From: Hydractinia symbiolongicarpus
Lineage: Eukaryota > Cnidaria > Hydrozoa > Anthoathecata > Hydractiniidae
DNA length: 64,000 nucleotides
Direction of reading: 5' to 3'
Assembly (NCBI RefSeq): GCF_029227915.1
Contig: NC_079883.1
Span: forward strand, 15,872,001 to 15,936,000
Shown: positions 30,182 to 40,921 of the stretch, in pieces
Position numbering within the stretch: the first letter of the stretch is position 1
Layout: each line of letters opens with the position of its first letter
Translations under genes and position numbers: made by a program
Notes under the pieces: generated by a model
Told to the model about the DNA's origin: nothing
What the model saw: only the letters and a program-made list of their open reading frames with translations
The model's database searches: none

Positions 30182-32611
30182 CCAGGAGACCCGGAGTCGA
30201 AAAAGTGTTGTTGAACGCCCTGAGGAGCGCTTAGTAAGAGTCGCAAACTGCGCCCCATGGTCAGGTGGAGTGGTTTAGTACAGATATGCAGTATGTCGTA
30301 AATCAAGTGAAGCGCATACACCATTGTAGTGTTGCGACTGTTACATATATTTTAAAAAATAACTTTCCGCAACAAAAGCTGAAATACAAACAGAGTTTAC
30401 AAACTGTTGTTTCTCCATCATAGAAAAAAAATTAGTCAATATTATTTTACAAGTCTCAGTAAATATTAAGAAATTAATTGTGACACTGGACTAGGTGCTT
30501 AGTACAGCTAAACCGTGTCACACATGAGTTAATAGCCGTATAAAACCATTTTCCAAAAAAACTGTATCGCAACAGTTAAAATAAAAACAGAGAAAACGTT
30601 TTTTGGAAAATGTTTTTGGTGAAAGCTTAGTACAGTTAAACGGTGTTGCACAAGCGTATAAAGATAAACACAATTTCTTGCAGACTGTGTTTATATAAAA
30701 ACACAAAAAGAAGTCCTTTGCTAACACGGGGTTGACCGGTTAGCCCACCCGTACAGGCGTGATTCCCAAGAAAGTTTAAAAATTAATTGTCACAGTGGGC
30801 TGACCCCTTAGTACAGGTAAACCACATTGCACATGCGCCTAGGCGTAACAGCCTTTTCCAAAAACAGCACGTTGTTAACACTGAGCTTAGCGCTTAGTGC
30901 TTAGTTCAGGTAAAATGTGTCGCACCTGCGTATAAGTTTAATAGCCTTTTCCAAAATACTTCAGTTTAAATAAAAACATAGGAAACAGACCGTCGTTTAA
31001 CAACACGGGATAGGCACATAGCACAGGTACTCCGTCTTACATTACAGTAAAGTGGTAGCTAACTACTTACTTGCATTTAGTATGAAAAAGATTACTTAAA
31101 AATTCTGTTGCAGACAACTGTATTTGGTTGCTTTTACATTTTAGCTAGAGGTGGCTAACCCCAGTCACAACCAACCCAAAATCAGATTGGCTAAGATAAC
31201 ACAAAAACTAGAAAAGTTAGCTAACATCTACGTTGGTAGCCAGAATCTTAAAATTGGTTTTGTTTAAGATTAATATATGGCTAGAGAACGTGACTAAGAG
31301 GCAAATAAAACTAATACAAAGCTTTAGGTGGCTGAATAGTAGCTTAGCTAGCTAGCTAACTATAAAGTATAGGTGAATAAACATGTAAACACATAGAAAA
31401 AATACCCAAAAGTAGTTTTAAATGAAACTGCGATCTTGTTAGAATTAGAAGTATCAGAAAGAAAAAATGAACCAAACAGTTAAAGGAGAGGCGAACTGCG
31501 CTGTGGGACGGCTGCTGAATAAAAGTTCATGATAAAGTGTTGATTTTAAAGACCAGACTGACTTACTTGGTCGTCTGCCCCATAAAAAAGTCCCACTCTA
31601 AATTAATTTTGTTTACGTTTTTGTGAGTGCTGAATTATTTATAATTGAGTATTTTTACGCATTTGCCAAACGGGTGGATAAATTAAAAGACATTGTGATA
31701 TATTTCTCTTTATTGTGATGGTCACAGGTCAATGTGCACCGAGTAATTAGAAGAAGTTGAAGATCAAAAAAGCAAAAATGTTGAACACATGTGAAGAACA
31801 TTATTTTTATTATTTTATACTACTAAACTTGCTAACAAAATTTGTGGGTAAAGATAAAGAAAGTAAAGATAGATTCAAGAAATAAAGATAAAGCCACCAT
31901 ATTTGTTCGATTTGTTATTGAATGTTTCCCGTGTGTATATTTATTCGAACTTGGCGCTATCTCATCATAACAAACTTTATCGTTCGAAGTTGATACATAG
32001 TATGGTGTGGAAAAGGGACTCAAAACATAAAAAAAATATTGTTGATGGTCATGACAGATATTTCTTTAGTTCAAAGAAGTTTAAACGAAGGTTTTAAAAT
32101 GCTGTTACTACTATAGTACGTAAAATATTCTTGGTTATCTCGAGTCAAAGATCTTATTTTTGATGTTTACTGGTAAGTACATCCAAAACCTATTTATTTT
32201 TACCCCATACAGCCATGAAAATTGTGTAAAAACGTTGCCAGGAAGATATATGGATACTTAGTTGTGAAATATAGTTATTTATTTGTTATTATAGTAGTTA
32301 TTCGTTCGTAGTTGTTCGCCTCTCCTTTAAGGAACTTTTCTTTCCCCAGCAATGAGTTGGTTCAATCTGCTTGCCAAATTTCGGACCGTAACGTAAAAAT
32401 CGTTGCTAAGAAATATAAAGAGCTTTAGTTTCTGATTGGTCATTTATATAAAACTCTGCTCCTGATTGGACCAGCAGGAACCCGTCCCTGTGTAAGCAGG
32501 GGCCTGACGGGTTTTCGTCTCTGCGCTAGCAGAGTATTTCGTGCGTGGTTAACACAAGTCGCTTTTGACGCACGAACAGACAGACAAACGAAGGCTATTA
32601 TTAAAGAGAAG
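30182..32611 (+). mobile_element. family B Helitron-like element, interrupted by a TTAA element
   Basis: Opens CCAGGAGACCCGGAGTCG, a mutated form of the paired-hairpin family B start, and contains the repeated GCTTAGTACAG modules to about 31020. Then come AGCTAGCTAG-rich sequence, an insertion at 31484-32326, and a terminus AACAGACAGACAAACGAAGG-CTATTATTAAAGAGAAG. Total element without the insertion is about 1.6 kb. Non-coding. Confidence 0.5.
31484..32326. mobile_element. TTAA-flanked non-autonomous DNA transposon (Kolobok-like)
   Basis: Terminal inverted repeats AGGAGAGGCGAAC (31484-31496) and GTTCGCCTCTCCT (32314-32326) are perfect over 13 bases and flanked by TTAA at 31480-31483 and 32327-32330. 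TTAA duplication is used by piggyBac and Kolobok. The AGG start rather than CCC favours a Kolobok-like element. At 843 bp with no transposase frame it is non-autonomous. A second left end lies at 26613. Confidence 0.75.
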
Positions 32612-32728
32612 TCAATGACCCGTGGATAAATCCACGGGTTCGCTCGTCCTTTATATGATGCGTCTCGCTACTTGAGGTACCATTTTGCGCAGAGACAGAC
32701 AGAATACGGCTATTATTATAGAGACTAG
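32612..32728 (+). mobile_element. short family A Helitron-like element
   Basis: Starts TCAATGACCCGTGGATAAAT with the CCACGGG partner, and ends ACAGACAGAATACGGCTATT ... GAGACTAG. It joins family B copy 32729 directly. Confidence 0.55.
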
Positions 32729-33894
32729 CCGGGAAACCCGGCGTCGAAACGCCGGGTTAAGCCACAAGTAAAGGTGTGATCCGGCATTGAACACTCTGTG
32801 GAGCGCTTAATAAGAGCTGTAAACTGTCCCACACGATCAGGTGGAGCGCTTTAGTACAGGTATACAGTATGTCGTTAATCATTTGAAGCGCATACAACAT
32901 TATAGTGTGCGACTGTAACATATTTTTCAAAAAATAACTTTCCCGCAACGATAACTGATATAAAAACAGAGTTTACAAAGTGTTGTTACTCCATCATAGC
33001 AAAAACAATCGGTCAATATTATTTTATTTTGTGGAAAAGTCTTTTTAAAAGTTAAAAAATTAATCGTGACACTGGGCTGAGCGCTTAGTACAGTTAAACC
33101 GTGTTGTACAGCGTATAGTAATAATACCCTTTTGAAAAAAACTTTCTCGCAGACACAGGGCTGAGCGGTTAGTCCAGGCGTGATTCCCAAGAAAGTTTAA
33201 AAATTAATTGTCACAGTGGTGGGCTGACCTTAGTATATACAGGTAAACGGTGTTGCACATGCCCATAGGCGTAACAGCCTTTTACAAAAAACAGTCTGTT
33301 TTTAACACTGGGCTAACCGCTTAGTACAGTTAAACACAGTTGAACAGGCACATAAGGCGTATTACCCTTTTCCAAAAATGTTCATTGCAACTTCTGTTTA
33401 AATAAAAACACAGGGAACAGCCTGTCGTTACTCGTCCAGCCAAAACAATCGCTCAGCCATTTCATTTGCAGAAAAAGTTTGCAGAAAAATAATAAAATAT
33501 GTAGCTATACCTAGCTAGCTAACTGCATTTAGCATAAAAATTATATATTGCTTAAGAATATTGTTGTAGCCAAACTGCATTTTTATACTTTCACTTTTTA
33601 AGGAGCTAGCTAAATAGCCACAGCCTCAACATAAAAATAAATGTTGGCTAGGATAAAAAGCTCTTATACCGTACAGAATAGCAACAAGTGAGGCTCTAGC
33701 TAGCTAGTAGCTATAGCTAGCTAATCTTCGTTCCTAGCCAAACATCCTAAAACTGGTGCGTTTAAGATCTGTACGTGGCTAAAAAACGTGACAATATATT
33801 TATCCTAACATTGAAAACAAACAGAAAACAAATATTACAAATATATAAGGCTTTTAGAAGATAAGAAAGTCAAACAGGCCTACAAACCTCACAC
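32729..33894 (+). mobile_element. family B Helitron-like element, 5' part (3' part at 38694-38965)
   Basis: Begins CCGGGAAACCCGGCGTCGAA with two adjacent hairpins: CCGGG-AAA-CCCGG, and CGGCGT paired with ACGCCG. The copy at 48242-49658 is nearly identical along its whole length and shows that the sequence should run on from CCTCACAC directly into ACTGACCACAAACACGACC. Here that junction is interrupted by an intact LINE. Internal modules GCTGAGCGCTTAGTACAG repeat several times. Non-coding. Confidence 0.7.
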
Positions 33895-34034
33895 ATCGAA
33901 CTCGACGCAAGACTTCGTAGCGAACGGACGTGTTCATAAGCTATAAGCGGATGTAAAACTTCTCTATCTACAACGGGGAGTGATTAGAATAATAAACTTA
34001 AATAAATAAATAGTTAATTTCAAATAAAGATATA

Positions 34035-34808
34035 ATGGCTTCGTCTTTTACACTTGCCAACTTAAGTGACATTGTGGGAAAATCTAAATCACAAATTGAT
34101 AAATTCACAAAGCCAGATTTGGTTCAATTTTTGATAAAAGTTCAGGATGAAGTGAAAGAAAAGGTTGGACTGAAAGAAATAAAAGACAGCGTAGATGAAA
34201 TCAAAAATAATGTTCTTAAACGAATTCTCGACGACAACAAAAATATGAAAAAAAGAATTAGATTACTTGAAAAGGAAAACGACGAAATTTACGAATCTCA
34301 AATTAACCTTGAAATGAAGATTAACGCCCAGGACCAATACTCCAGAAGAAATAATCTGGAAATCATTGGCATATCAGATGATATCGCTGATCGAAATCTC
34401 GAAGCAAAGGTAATAAGCATTCTTCAGGAAATCGGTGTTACCTGTGATTGTAACGAAATTGAGGCTTGTCATCGCCTACCAAAGTCAAAGAGGGAAAGAG
34501 ACTCGAAATTTCCAAAGCGCACTATAGTTAGGTTCGTCAACAGGAAAAAGGCTGAAAAAGCGCTCGAAAACCGTAAAAAGTTGAAAGACAGTGTAAATCA
34601 TCGTAAAGTTGTTATTTCAGATAATCTTTGCCCAGCTTATAAAGCCCTGTTGGGAATGAGCAGTCAATTATATCACGAAGGTAGAATTGCATCATCTTGG
34701 TCTTGGAAGGGTAATGTTTTTATTAAACCAAATATAACAGATGAACCTTTTAAAATTTTTCACGTAAGCGACTTAGATTATTATTATGACGATGTTTCCT
34801 TGGAATAA
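34035..34808 (+). CDS. LINE ORF1 protein, coiled coil plus RRM-like domain
   Basis: 257 codons, intact. ORF1 proteins bind the LINE RNA and accompany it into the nucleus as a ribonucleoprotein particle. Residues about 35-100 are a heptad-rich coiled coil (EVKEKVGLKEIKDSVDEIK onward to the LLEKENDEI region). Residues about 105-190 contain QDQYSRRNNLEIIGI, EIEACHRLPKS and RTIVRFVNRKKAEKAL, the pattern of the RRM-like domain in L1/CR1-type ORF1. The rest, to SDLDYYYDD, is a C-terminal domain (HEGRIASSWSWKGNVFIKP). ATG context ATATAATGG. ORF2 begins 301 bases downstream in an independent frame. Confidence 0.85.
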   Translation: MASSFTLANLSDIVGKSKSQIDKFTKPDLVQFLIKVQDEVKEKVGLKEIKDSVDEIKNNVLKRILDDNKNMKKRIRLLEKENDEIYESQINLEMKINAQDQYSRRNNLEIIGISDDIADRNLEAKVISILQEIGVTCDCNEIEACHRLPKSKRERDSKFPKRTIVRFVNRKKAEKALENRKKLKDSVNHRKVVISDNLCPAYKALLGMSSQLYHEGRIASSWSWKGNVFIKPNITDEPFKIFHVSDLDYYYDDVSLE

Positions 34809-35109
34809 GGTAAATTTTTAAACGTGTCTTTTTCGCGCCAAACTCGATTTAATAATTTATTTATTTATTTATTTTTGCGCGCTTGCTTGCTGAATCGGTC
34901 ATAATAATCAATTTTCACTCCCCTGTAGTTTATCATCTTGTCTAGCTTTTGAAACGCTAAACACATCTTTTGACACATCCCATTGTCATTTTGTGTGTTG
35001 TGTCATTTCCTGCTTGTTTTCGTTTGCTCTCATACGTGATTATCTTGTTTCTATAGGCTTGTTGATAATTTTTGTGTGATATTTTTATGTTCTGTGTGTT
35101 CACTTAAAA

Positions 35110-38100
35110 ATGATAAATTTTCCGTGTGGTGTCTGTGGAAAGTCTGTTAATTCAAATCATAAGGCTATTCAGTGTGATATTTGTAAATTCTGGATTCATA
35201 TTAAATGCAATGGTCTCAATGCTGATGATTATATATCTCTCCAAAACTCTGATGAACTTTGGTTCTGTTGTAAATGTATCAACAAAATTCTCCCCTTTGG
35301 CTCAACAACTCCCCCCTTAGTTTATGACAAGAGTCTTTCCTCTATGGAAATGAAAAGGTTTCTCTCCCAGCTCAACTCTATTGAAATCAACGAGGTCCCC
35401 CATCCTGAAACCATGGGTGGTGTCAACTGCAAATATTACGATCCAATTGAATTCTCTGCCCTTCAAGTTAATTCTGATAAATTCTCCCTTTTTCATATGA
35501 ATATCGCCTCTCTGTCTAAACATATTGATGAACTAAAGATTCTGTTAGGTCAACTTGGGCATGACTTCAGTGTTATTGGTATCACTGAGACCAAATTCCA
35601 GACTAAAATCCCACCTATTAACTGCGATCTATCGGGTTATTCCTTCACGCACACACCTACTGAAGGTGAAAAGGGTGGTGCTCTTTTGTACATCCCTAAT
35701 CACTTGCAATTTATTGAACGTCCCGACCTGGATACTCTTGCATATAAAAGCAAGGAGCTTGAATCTAAATTCATTGAAATTATACGGGCCAAAGATAGAA
35801 ACATGATTGTTGGATGCATCTACAGACATCCCTCGATGTCTGTTGATGAGTTCAACAATCATTTTTTATTGCCTCTTCTTGAGAAAGCGTCTTCAGATAA
35901 CAAGTCTATCTTCCTCCTTGGAGACTTTAATATTGACCTTCTAAAGTCTGAAACAGTCAAAGAAGTGTCCGATTACATCGATATTACTTCGCAATTTAAC
36001 TTACTCCCGCATATAATTCTTCCCACAAGAGTTACTGAAGTTTCTAGCACGATTATTGATAATATTTATTTTAGTTCAGCCAAGTGGGACACTGTGTCTG
36101 GTAATATTATAAGTTCAATATCTGACCATTTCCCTCAGTTCTTAGTCTTAAAAAACTTGTCTGCAATCAATCCTTTGCACACCTCTGATGATATATTTGT
36201 TCATGATTGGAAGAAATTTCATCACAATGACTTTCTCACCGAACTTCACAATAAAAATTGGGATGATATCCTACAATTGAATGTAGATGATCCCAACTTA
36301 TCGTTTAACAATTTTTACAATTGTATCAACAGTCTATTGGTCAATCATGCTCCTCTAAAAAAAACATGCAACAAAAAAAGAAAAAAAAAATCCAATCCTT
36401 GGATTACTAATGGTATCCTTACCTCAATAATCAAAAGAGACCATCTGCATAAATGCTTTTTAAGAGAGAAAGATCCACTTTTAAAGTCTTCCTTGCTAGA
36501 GAGTTTTAAAAAGTACCGCAACAAAATTGTATCTCTATGTAGAATGAGTAAGAGTAATTTCCTCAATAAATATTTCAGCAATAACCAAAAAAATATTGGC
36601 AATATTTGGAAAGGGGTTAAAAATATTATTTCTGTTCGTTCTTCTGTTTCTGCTTCTCCCACCTGTATGAACATTAATAACTCTGTTGTAACTGATCCAG
36701 TGACAATTGCTAATTCTTTTAATGATTACTTTGCTTCAATTGCAGATAACATCAGAATGAATATCCCGTTCACTCGAAAACATTTCTCCTCTTTTCTAAA
36801 AAATTCTACTTCTAATTCGATGTTTCTTTCACCAACTGATGATTTAGAAGTTCTGCATTGCATTTCTTCCCTTGACCCTGGTAAATCTTCTGGGCCATTC
36901 AGTATTCCTGCCCATATTTTAACTCTTGTTAAATCTGAATTATCTATACCACTTTCAAAACTTATTAATTTGTCTTTCACAACTGGTATTTTTCCTACAA
37001 ACCTAAAAACTGCCAAGACCATCCCTATTTATAAAAAAGGGTCCAAATTAGAATTAACAAATTACCGACCTATATCCTTACTCTCAAATATTGATAAAAT
37101 ATATGAAAAAATCATATACAAACGAGTGTATGGTTTTCTCGAAGCAAACAACGCCCTCTACAAGCATCAATTTGGCTTTAGGAAAAATTACTCGACTTCT
37201 CAAACACTTCTGAACATCTCTCAAAAAATTATGGATGCTCTTGATAAAGGAAATTATGCATGTGGAGTGTTCATTGATCTTCAAAAGGCTTTTGATACGG
37301 TTGATCATGAAATTTTGCTTAAAAAGCTTTTTCACTATGGAATTCGTGGTACCCCACTCTCACTATTTAAGTCTTACTTAACAGGACGTCAACAGTTTGT
37401 ATCCATCAATGGAAATATATCAACTAGTAATCTTATCAGGCATGGTGTCCCTCAGGGCTCTGTTTTAGGACCTCTTTTATTTTTAATTTATATTAACGAC
37501 CTGCATTGTTCAATTAATTTTTCTTTGGTGCATCACTTTGCTGATGACACCAATCTCTTAAACTTCAGTAAATCTTTGAAACAACTGGCCAAACAAATGA
37601 ATTTTGACCTCAAGCTTCTTTGCCATTGGCTCAATGCCAATAAAATTTCTCTTAATGCTAGTAAGACTGAGTACATTGTTTTTAAACATACACGGAAACC
37701 TCTTAATTACGATTTTAGGCTTTTTATCAATGGTAAAAGGCTTATACCTAGTAATTGTATTAAATATCTTGGTGTTCTATTAGATTCTGATTTAAGCTGG
37801 AAGTCTCAGATCAATGATACTGTTGCCAAGCTCAAGAGGGCCAATGGAGCTTTAGCTAAACTTCGTCACTTTGTGCCTTTAAATGTTCTTATTCTAGTTT
37901 ACTATGCCATTTTTCATTCACACTTGCAATATTGTAATCAAATTTGGGGTCAGCCAAACAGTCTTGATGTTAATCGTATTACTGTTTTGCAAAATTTTGC
38001 TATTAGACTCATGTCTTTTGAATCTCGAAGAGCATCATCCAGTCACCTGTATGGTAATCTTGAGCTCCTCAAATTCTCTGATATTGTCAAATGTCACAAT

Positions 38101-38379
38101 ATTCTATTTTTACATAAACTATTTCATGAAAAATTGCCTGCTTCTATCCTTAATACATTTGCGGTTGACTTCACCCATGCTCAAGGCACTCGGGCAGAGA
38201 AAATTGGTTTGATCAATCTCCCTACCTTTAATACTATTTCTTTTGGTAAAAACTCAATTAGATTTAATGCCATTAATTCCTGGAATAAATTGCAGTCTTT
38301 AATGACTAGAAAATTTGTTTCCCTTGATTATTTTAATCTTAGAAGTGATCTGAAAAAGTACTTTGTTTCCTCTTACTAA
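35110..38379 (+). CDS. LINE ORF2 protein: PHD finger, endonuclease, reverse transcriptase
   Basis: 1089 codons, intact. Residues 6-56 are a PHD-type zinc finger (CGVCGK, CDICKFWIH, CNGL, WFCCKC). Residues about 125-345 are the apurinic-type endonuclease with HMNIASL (N131), GITET (E160), GDFNID (271-276) and SDH (338-340), which nicks target DNA. Residues about 640-900 are reverse transcriptase: NYRPISLLSN, FIDLQKAFD (D723), GVPQGSVLGPLLF and FADD (810-813). The C-terminal region has the KYLGVLLDSDLSWKSQI and NQIWGQPN patterns of CR1-group proteins. All catalytic residues are present, so it could be functional. PHD plus endonuclease plus RT is typical of invertebrate CR1-related clades. Confidence 0.95.
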   Translation: MINFPCGVCGKSVNSNHKAIQCDICKFWIHIKCNGLNADDYISLQNSDELWFCCKCINKILPFGSTTPPLVYDKSLSSMEMKRFLSQLNSIEINEVPHPETMGGVNCKYYDPIEFSALQVNSDKFSLFHMNIASLSKHIDELKILLGQLGHDFSVIGITETKFQTKIPPINCDLSGYSFTHTPTEGEKGGALLYIPNHLQFIERPDLDTLAYKSKELESKFIEIIRAKDRNMIVGCIYRHPSMSVDEFNNHFLLPLLEKASSDNKSIFLLGDFNIDLLKSETVKEVSDYIDITSQFNLLPHIILPTRVTEVSSTIIDNIYFSSAKWDTVSGNIISSISDHFPQFLVLKNLSAINPLHTSDDIFVHDWKKFHHNDFLTELHNKNWDDILQLNVDDPNLSFNNFYNCINSLLVNHAPLKKTCNKKRKKKSNPWITNGILTSIIKRDHLHKCFLREKDPLLKSSLLESFKKYRNKIVSLCRMSKSNFLNKYFSNNQKNIGNIWKGVKNIISVRSSVSASPTCMNINNSVVTDPVTIANSFNDYFASIADNIRMNIPFTRKHFSSFLKNSTSNSMFLSPTDDLEVLHCISSLDPGKSSGPFSIPAHILTLVKSELSIPLSKLINLSFTTGIFPTNLKTAKTIPIYKKGSKLELTNYRPISLLSNIDKIYEKIIYKRVYGFLEANNALYKHQFGFRKNYSTSQTLLNISQKIMDALDKGNYACGVFIDLQKAFDTVDHEILLKKLFHYGIRGTPLSLFKSYLTGRQQFVSINGNISTSNLIRHGVPQGSVLGPLLFLIYINDLHCSINFSLVHHFADDTNLLNFSKSLKQLAKQMNFDLKLLCHWLNANKISLNASKTEYIVFKHTRKPLNYDFRLFINGKRLIPSNCIKYLGVLLDSDLSWKSQINDTVAKLKRANGALAKLRHFVPLNVLILVYYAIFHSHLQYCNQIWGQPNSLDVNRITVLQNFAIRLMSFESRRASSSHLYGNLELLKFSDIVKCHNILFLHKLFHEKLPASILNTFAVDFTHAQGTRAEKIGLINLPTFNTISFGKNSIRFNAINSWNKLQSLMTRKFVSLDYFNLRSDLKKYFVSSY

Positions 38380-38693
38380 TCCTTCCTGAATTGTCAGACT
38401 TGGCCATTTGTTTCCCGCATGGTTGTTTATCATTTGACCCACTTTTATGTGTGTGTTGTTTTGTGCGTCTCGTATCGTTTACTGTAATTGTCCAAGGGTG
38501 GCCATACCCTTTGCCTTAGCTTTATGCTATTAGGTATGGTCTCCCTTCAATAGCATTATATATTTTAATTTTGTTACCCTGACTAATTATGATATTTATT
38601 TTCTTTTTCTTTATATTTATTTTCTTTTAATTTTAATTGTATATATATAACTGCTATTGATAAATAAAATATCTATCTATCTATCTATCTATC

Positions 38694-38965
38694 ACACTGA
38701 CCACAAACACGACCATTATCAAAATGGCCTTCGTTCCGCGAAGATCTTGGATTCTTTCTGGTCGCGAAAATCTTGGTTTTTTTTTTAAAGAATCAGGCGT
38801 TGTGAATGGTGTTCCACGCGCGAGCGGTCAAAACAAAGTCGGTAAAAATATATCGCATTTGGTATCGGCGCGTAATTTACAAAATTTCGTGTTTCCGTTA
38901 CGGGACGCGGTTTTCGCGGACACACAGACAGACAGACGGAATACGGCTATTATTAAAGAGACTAG
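38694..38965 (+). mobile_element. family B element, 3' part after LINE insertion
   Basis: Continues ACTGACCACAAACACGACC, CGTTCCGCGAAGATCTTGG and ends ACAGACAGACAGACGGAATA, CGGCTATTATTAAAGAGACTAG, matching 49390-49658 closely. It directly abuts the next family A copy. Confidence 0.7.
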
Positions 38966-39298
38966 TCGTTGCCCGTGGAAAAATCCACGGGTTCGCCCGT
39001 CCATTATATTTACCCGTCGTAACAAAGTGGATAAAAATATATCGCATTTGATATTCGTGTTTCCGTGACATAATTTTCTAACTCAGCGGGGGTTCCGCGC
39101 AGAGACAGACAGACGGAATACGGCTATTATAATAGAGACTAGTCGTTGCCCGTGGAAAAATCCACGGGTTCGCCCGTCCTTTATATTTACCCGTCGCAAC
39201 AAAGTGGATAAAATTATATCCGTAACATCATTTTCTAACTCAGCGGGGGTCTGCGCAGAGACAGACAGACGGAATACGGCTATTATTATAGAGACTAG
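38966..39298 (+). mobile_element. two head-to-tail family A elements
   Basis: Copies at 38966-39142 and 39143-39298 share TCGTTGCCCGTGGAAAAATC, the CCACGGGTTCGCCCGTCC that follows, and an ACAGACAGACGG...GAGACTAG end. Both are plus strand with no spacer. They are the best-preserved short copies and define the family. Confidence 0.65.
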
Positions 39299-40704
39299 CC
39301 GGGAAACCCGGCGTTGAAACGCCGGGGTAAGCCACAAGTCAAGGTGTGACCCGCCATTGAACACTATGTGGAGTGCTTAATAAGAGCCGTAAACTATACT
39401 ACACGGTCAGGTGGAGCGCTTTAGTACAGGTACGCAGCATGTCGTTAATCGAGTAAAGCGCACACAACACTATAGTGTTTCGGCTGTAGTGTATTTTTGA
39501 AAATATAACTCTACTGTAACTTTAGCCAAAATAAAAACACAATTTACAACCATTTGTTACCTAGTCATAGGAAAAACAATTGGTCAATTTTATTTTATTT
39601 TGCGAAATAAGTTTCAGTAAAGGTTAACAAATTAATTGTGACATTGGACTGAGCACTTAGTACAGGTAAATCGTGCGACACATGCGTTTAGGCTTAAGAC
39701 CCTATTCAAAAAAACTATTGAAGCTTTGGTTTACAAAACACAGAATACACTCTGTTGAAACGCCGGGTTAAGCCACAAGTAGCTGTGTTACCCAGCGTTA
39801 AACACCAGATTGAGTGATTAATAAGAACCGTCAACACACATTCAGGTAAAGCGCTATAGTACAGCCATATAGTGTGTAGAAAATCAAGTGAAGTGCACAC
39901 AACTTTATGGTGTTTCCGGTGTAATATACTATTCAAAAAATAACTTAGGTGAGACAACTTAGGTAAAATAAAAACCCAGATTACAATTCAATGTTACCCC
40001 GTCATAGCGAAAGCAGCTGGCCAACCTTCTTTATTTTTCAGGGAATGTTCCCGGGAAAAGTTCAAAAAAATGTTAAGCTGAGCGCTTAGTATAGGTAAAC
40101 AGTGTGTACTTTTTTTCTGTAAAAAACGTTATCACAACTTCGGTTAAACAGAAACACAGGAAACAGCCCGTTGTTACCACCGAACTAAGCGCTTAGTACA
40201 GCTAGACTGTGTCGCACATGAGTATAGGCATAACACCATTTTTAAAAAAACTTTATTGCGACTTCAGTTTAAAAAAAATCAGGAAACCGCCTGTCGTTAT
40301 CAAGTTCAGTTAAAAAAAATATACTCAGCAATTTTATTTTTCAGCATAAGCTTTCATAGCAGTAATAAAATTGGTAGGTGCATAACTGCATTTAGCTACT
40401 TTCACTTTTTAGCCAGAGGTAGAGCTAAAAGGAGCTAGATAGGTAGACCCAACTGCAACATAAAAATAAAGAACAATATACCAAACTGAATAAAAACTTT
40501 AAAAGAATAGGAATAAATAAAGATAGCTATAGCTAGCTGCCTCAAAATGTACGTTGTGTAGCTAGCCAAAAACTTAAAATTGGTTTGTTTAAGATTAAGA
40601 AAATGTGATGAAATATTCACCTTAACATGTGAAAACAAACTAAATAATCCTATAGCATAAAAAGTACTCAGAAGAAATAAGGAGAAAGAAAATCGAAAGG
40701 AAAC
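39299..40704 (+). mobile_element. family B element, 5' part (interrupted by gypsy; 3' part to about 45400)
   Basis: Starts CCGGGAAACCCGGCGTTGAA like the other B copies, then carries tandem modules GAGC(G/A)CTTAGTACAGGTA and CAACTTCGGTTTA. A partial second start (GAAACGCCGGGTTAAGCCAC) recurs at about 39756. The element continues after the gypsy insertion at 45122 with CTACAAACTTCACACC and ends near 45396 with ACAGACAAAATACGGCTATT. Non-coding. Confidence 0.6.
40700..40704. other. gypsy target-site duplication, left (GAAAC)
   Basis: GAAAC at 40700-40704 is repeated at 45117-45121 on the far side of the element: a 5-bp duplication as expected for Ty3/gypsy. Confidence 0.85.
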
Positions 40705-40898
40705 TATTATAACTTCAGAAAGATGGGGAAAAACAGACAGACAGAAAATGTATATACCACTTCTTAGACCGCCATCTTTATAATAAAATCACATGTACAA
40801 ATCTCGCAAAGATATAAGCGGAAAACACAAACACATGGTTTTAAAGTATAACCAATAGCATAGAACAAAATGTAAACATAAATGGCGGATATATAACA
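40705..40898 (-). repeat. gypsy 3' LTR
   Basis: 194 bp; identical by eye to 44923-45116. The ORF stop lies about 23 bases from its edge. Confidence 0.92.
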
Positions 40899-40921
40899 AT
40901 CCTCCACCAATAGTCCACAGT

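Larger units (their letters stand above)
33895..38693 (+). mobile_element. intact CR1-type LINE, nested in a family B element
   Basis: Non-LTR retrotransposon of about 4.8 kb with two intact ORFs (34035-34808 and 35110-38379), a short 5' leader and a 3' tail of (ATCT)n at about 38670-38693 instead of poly-A. The uninterrupted site is known from 49388-49402. Comparing the two gives a very short duplication (CAC or CACA), as often seen for CR1-group elements. An apparently full-length copy with open frames suggests recent activity. Confidence 0.9.

Noticed and set aside
36345-36674. Minus-strand frames within the LINE
   Set aside because: They overlap the intact ORF2 and have no recognisable features.
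38676-38693. Independent microsatellite (ATCT)n
   Set aside because: It sits exactly at the 3' end of the LINE, directly before resumed family B sequence, so it is the LINE tail.
39083-39364. Minus-strand frames with repeated FRLSVSA-like words, as possible genes
   Set aside because: They fall in family A elements and recur with every copy; they reflect the repeated non-coding sequence read in reverse.
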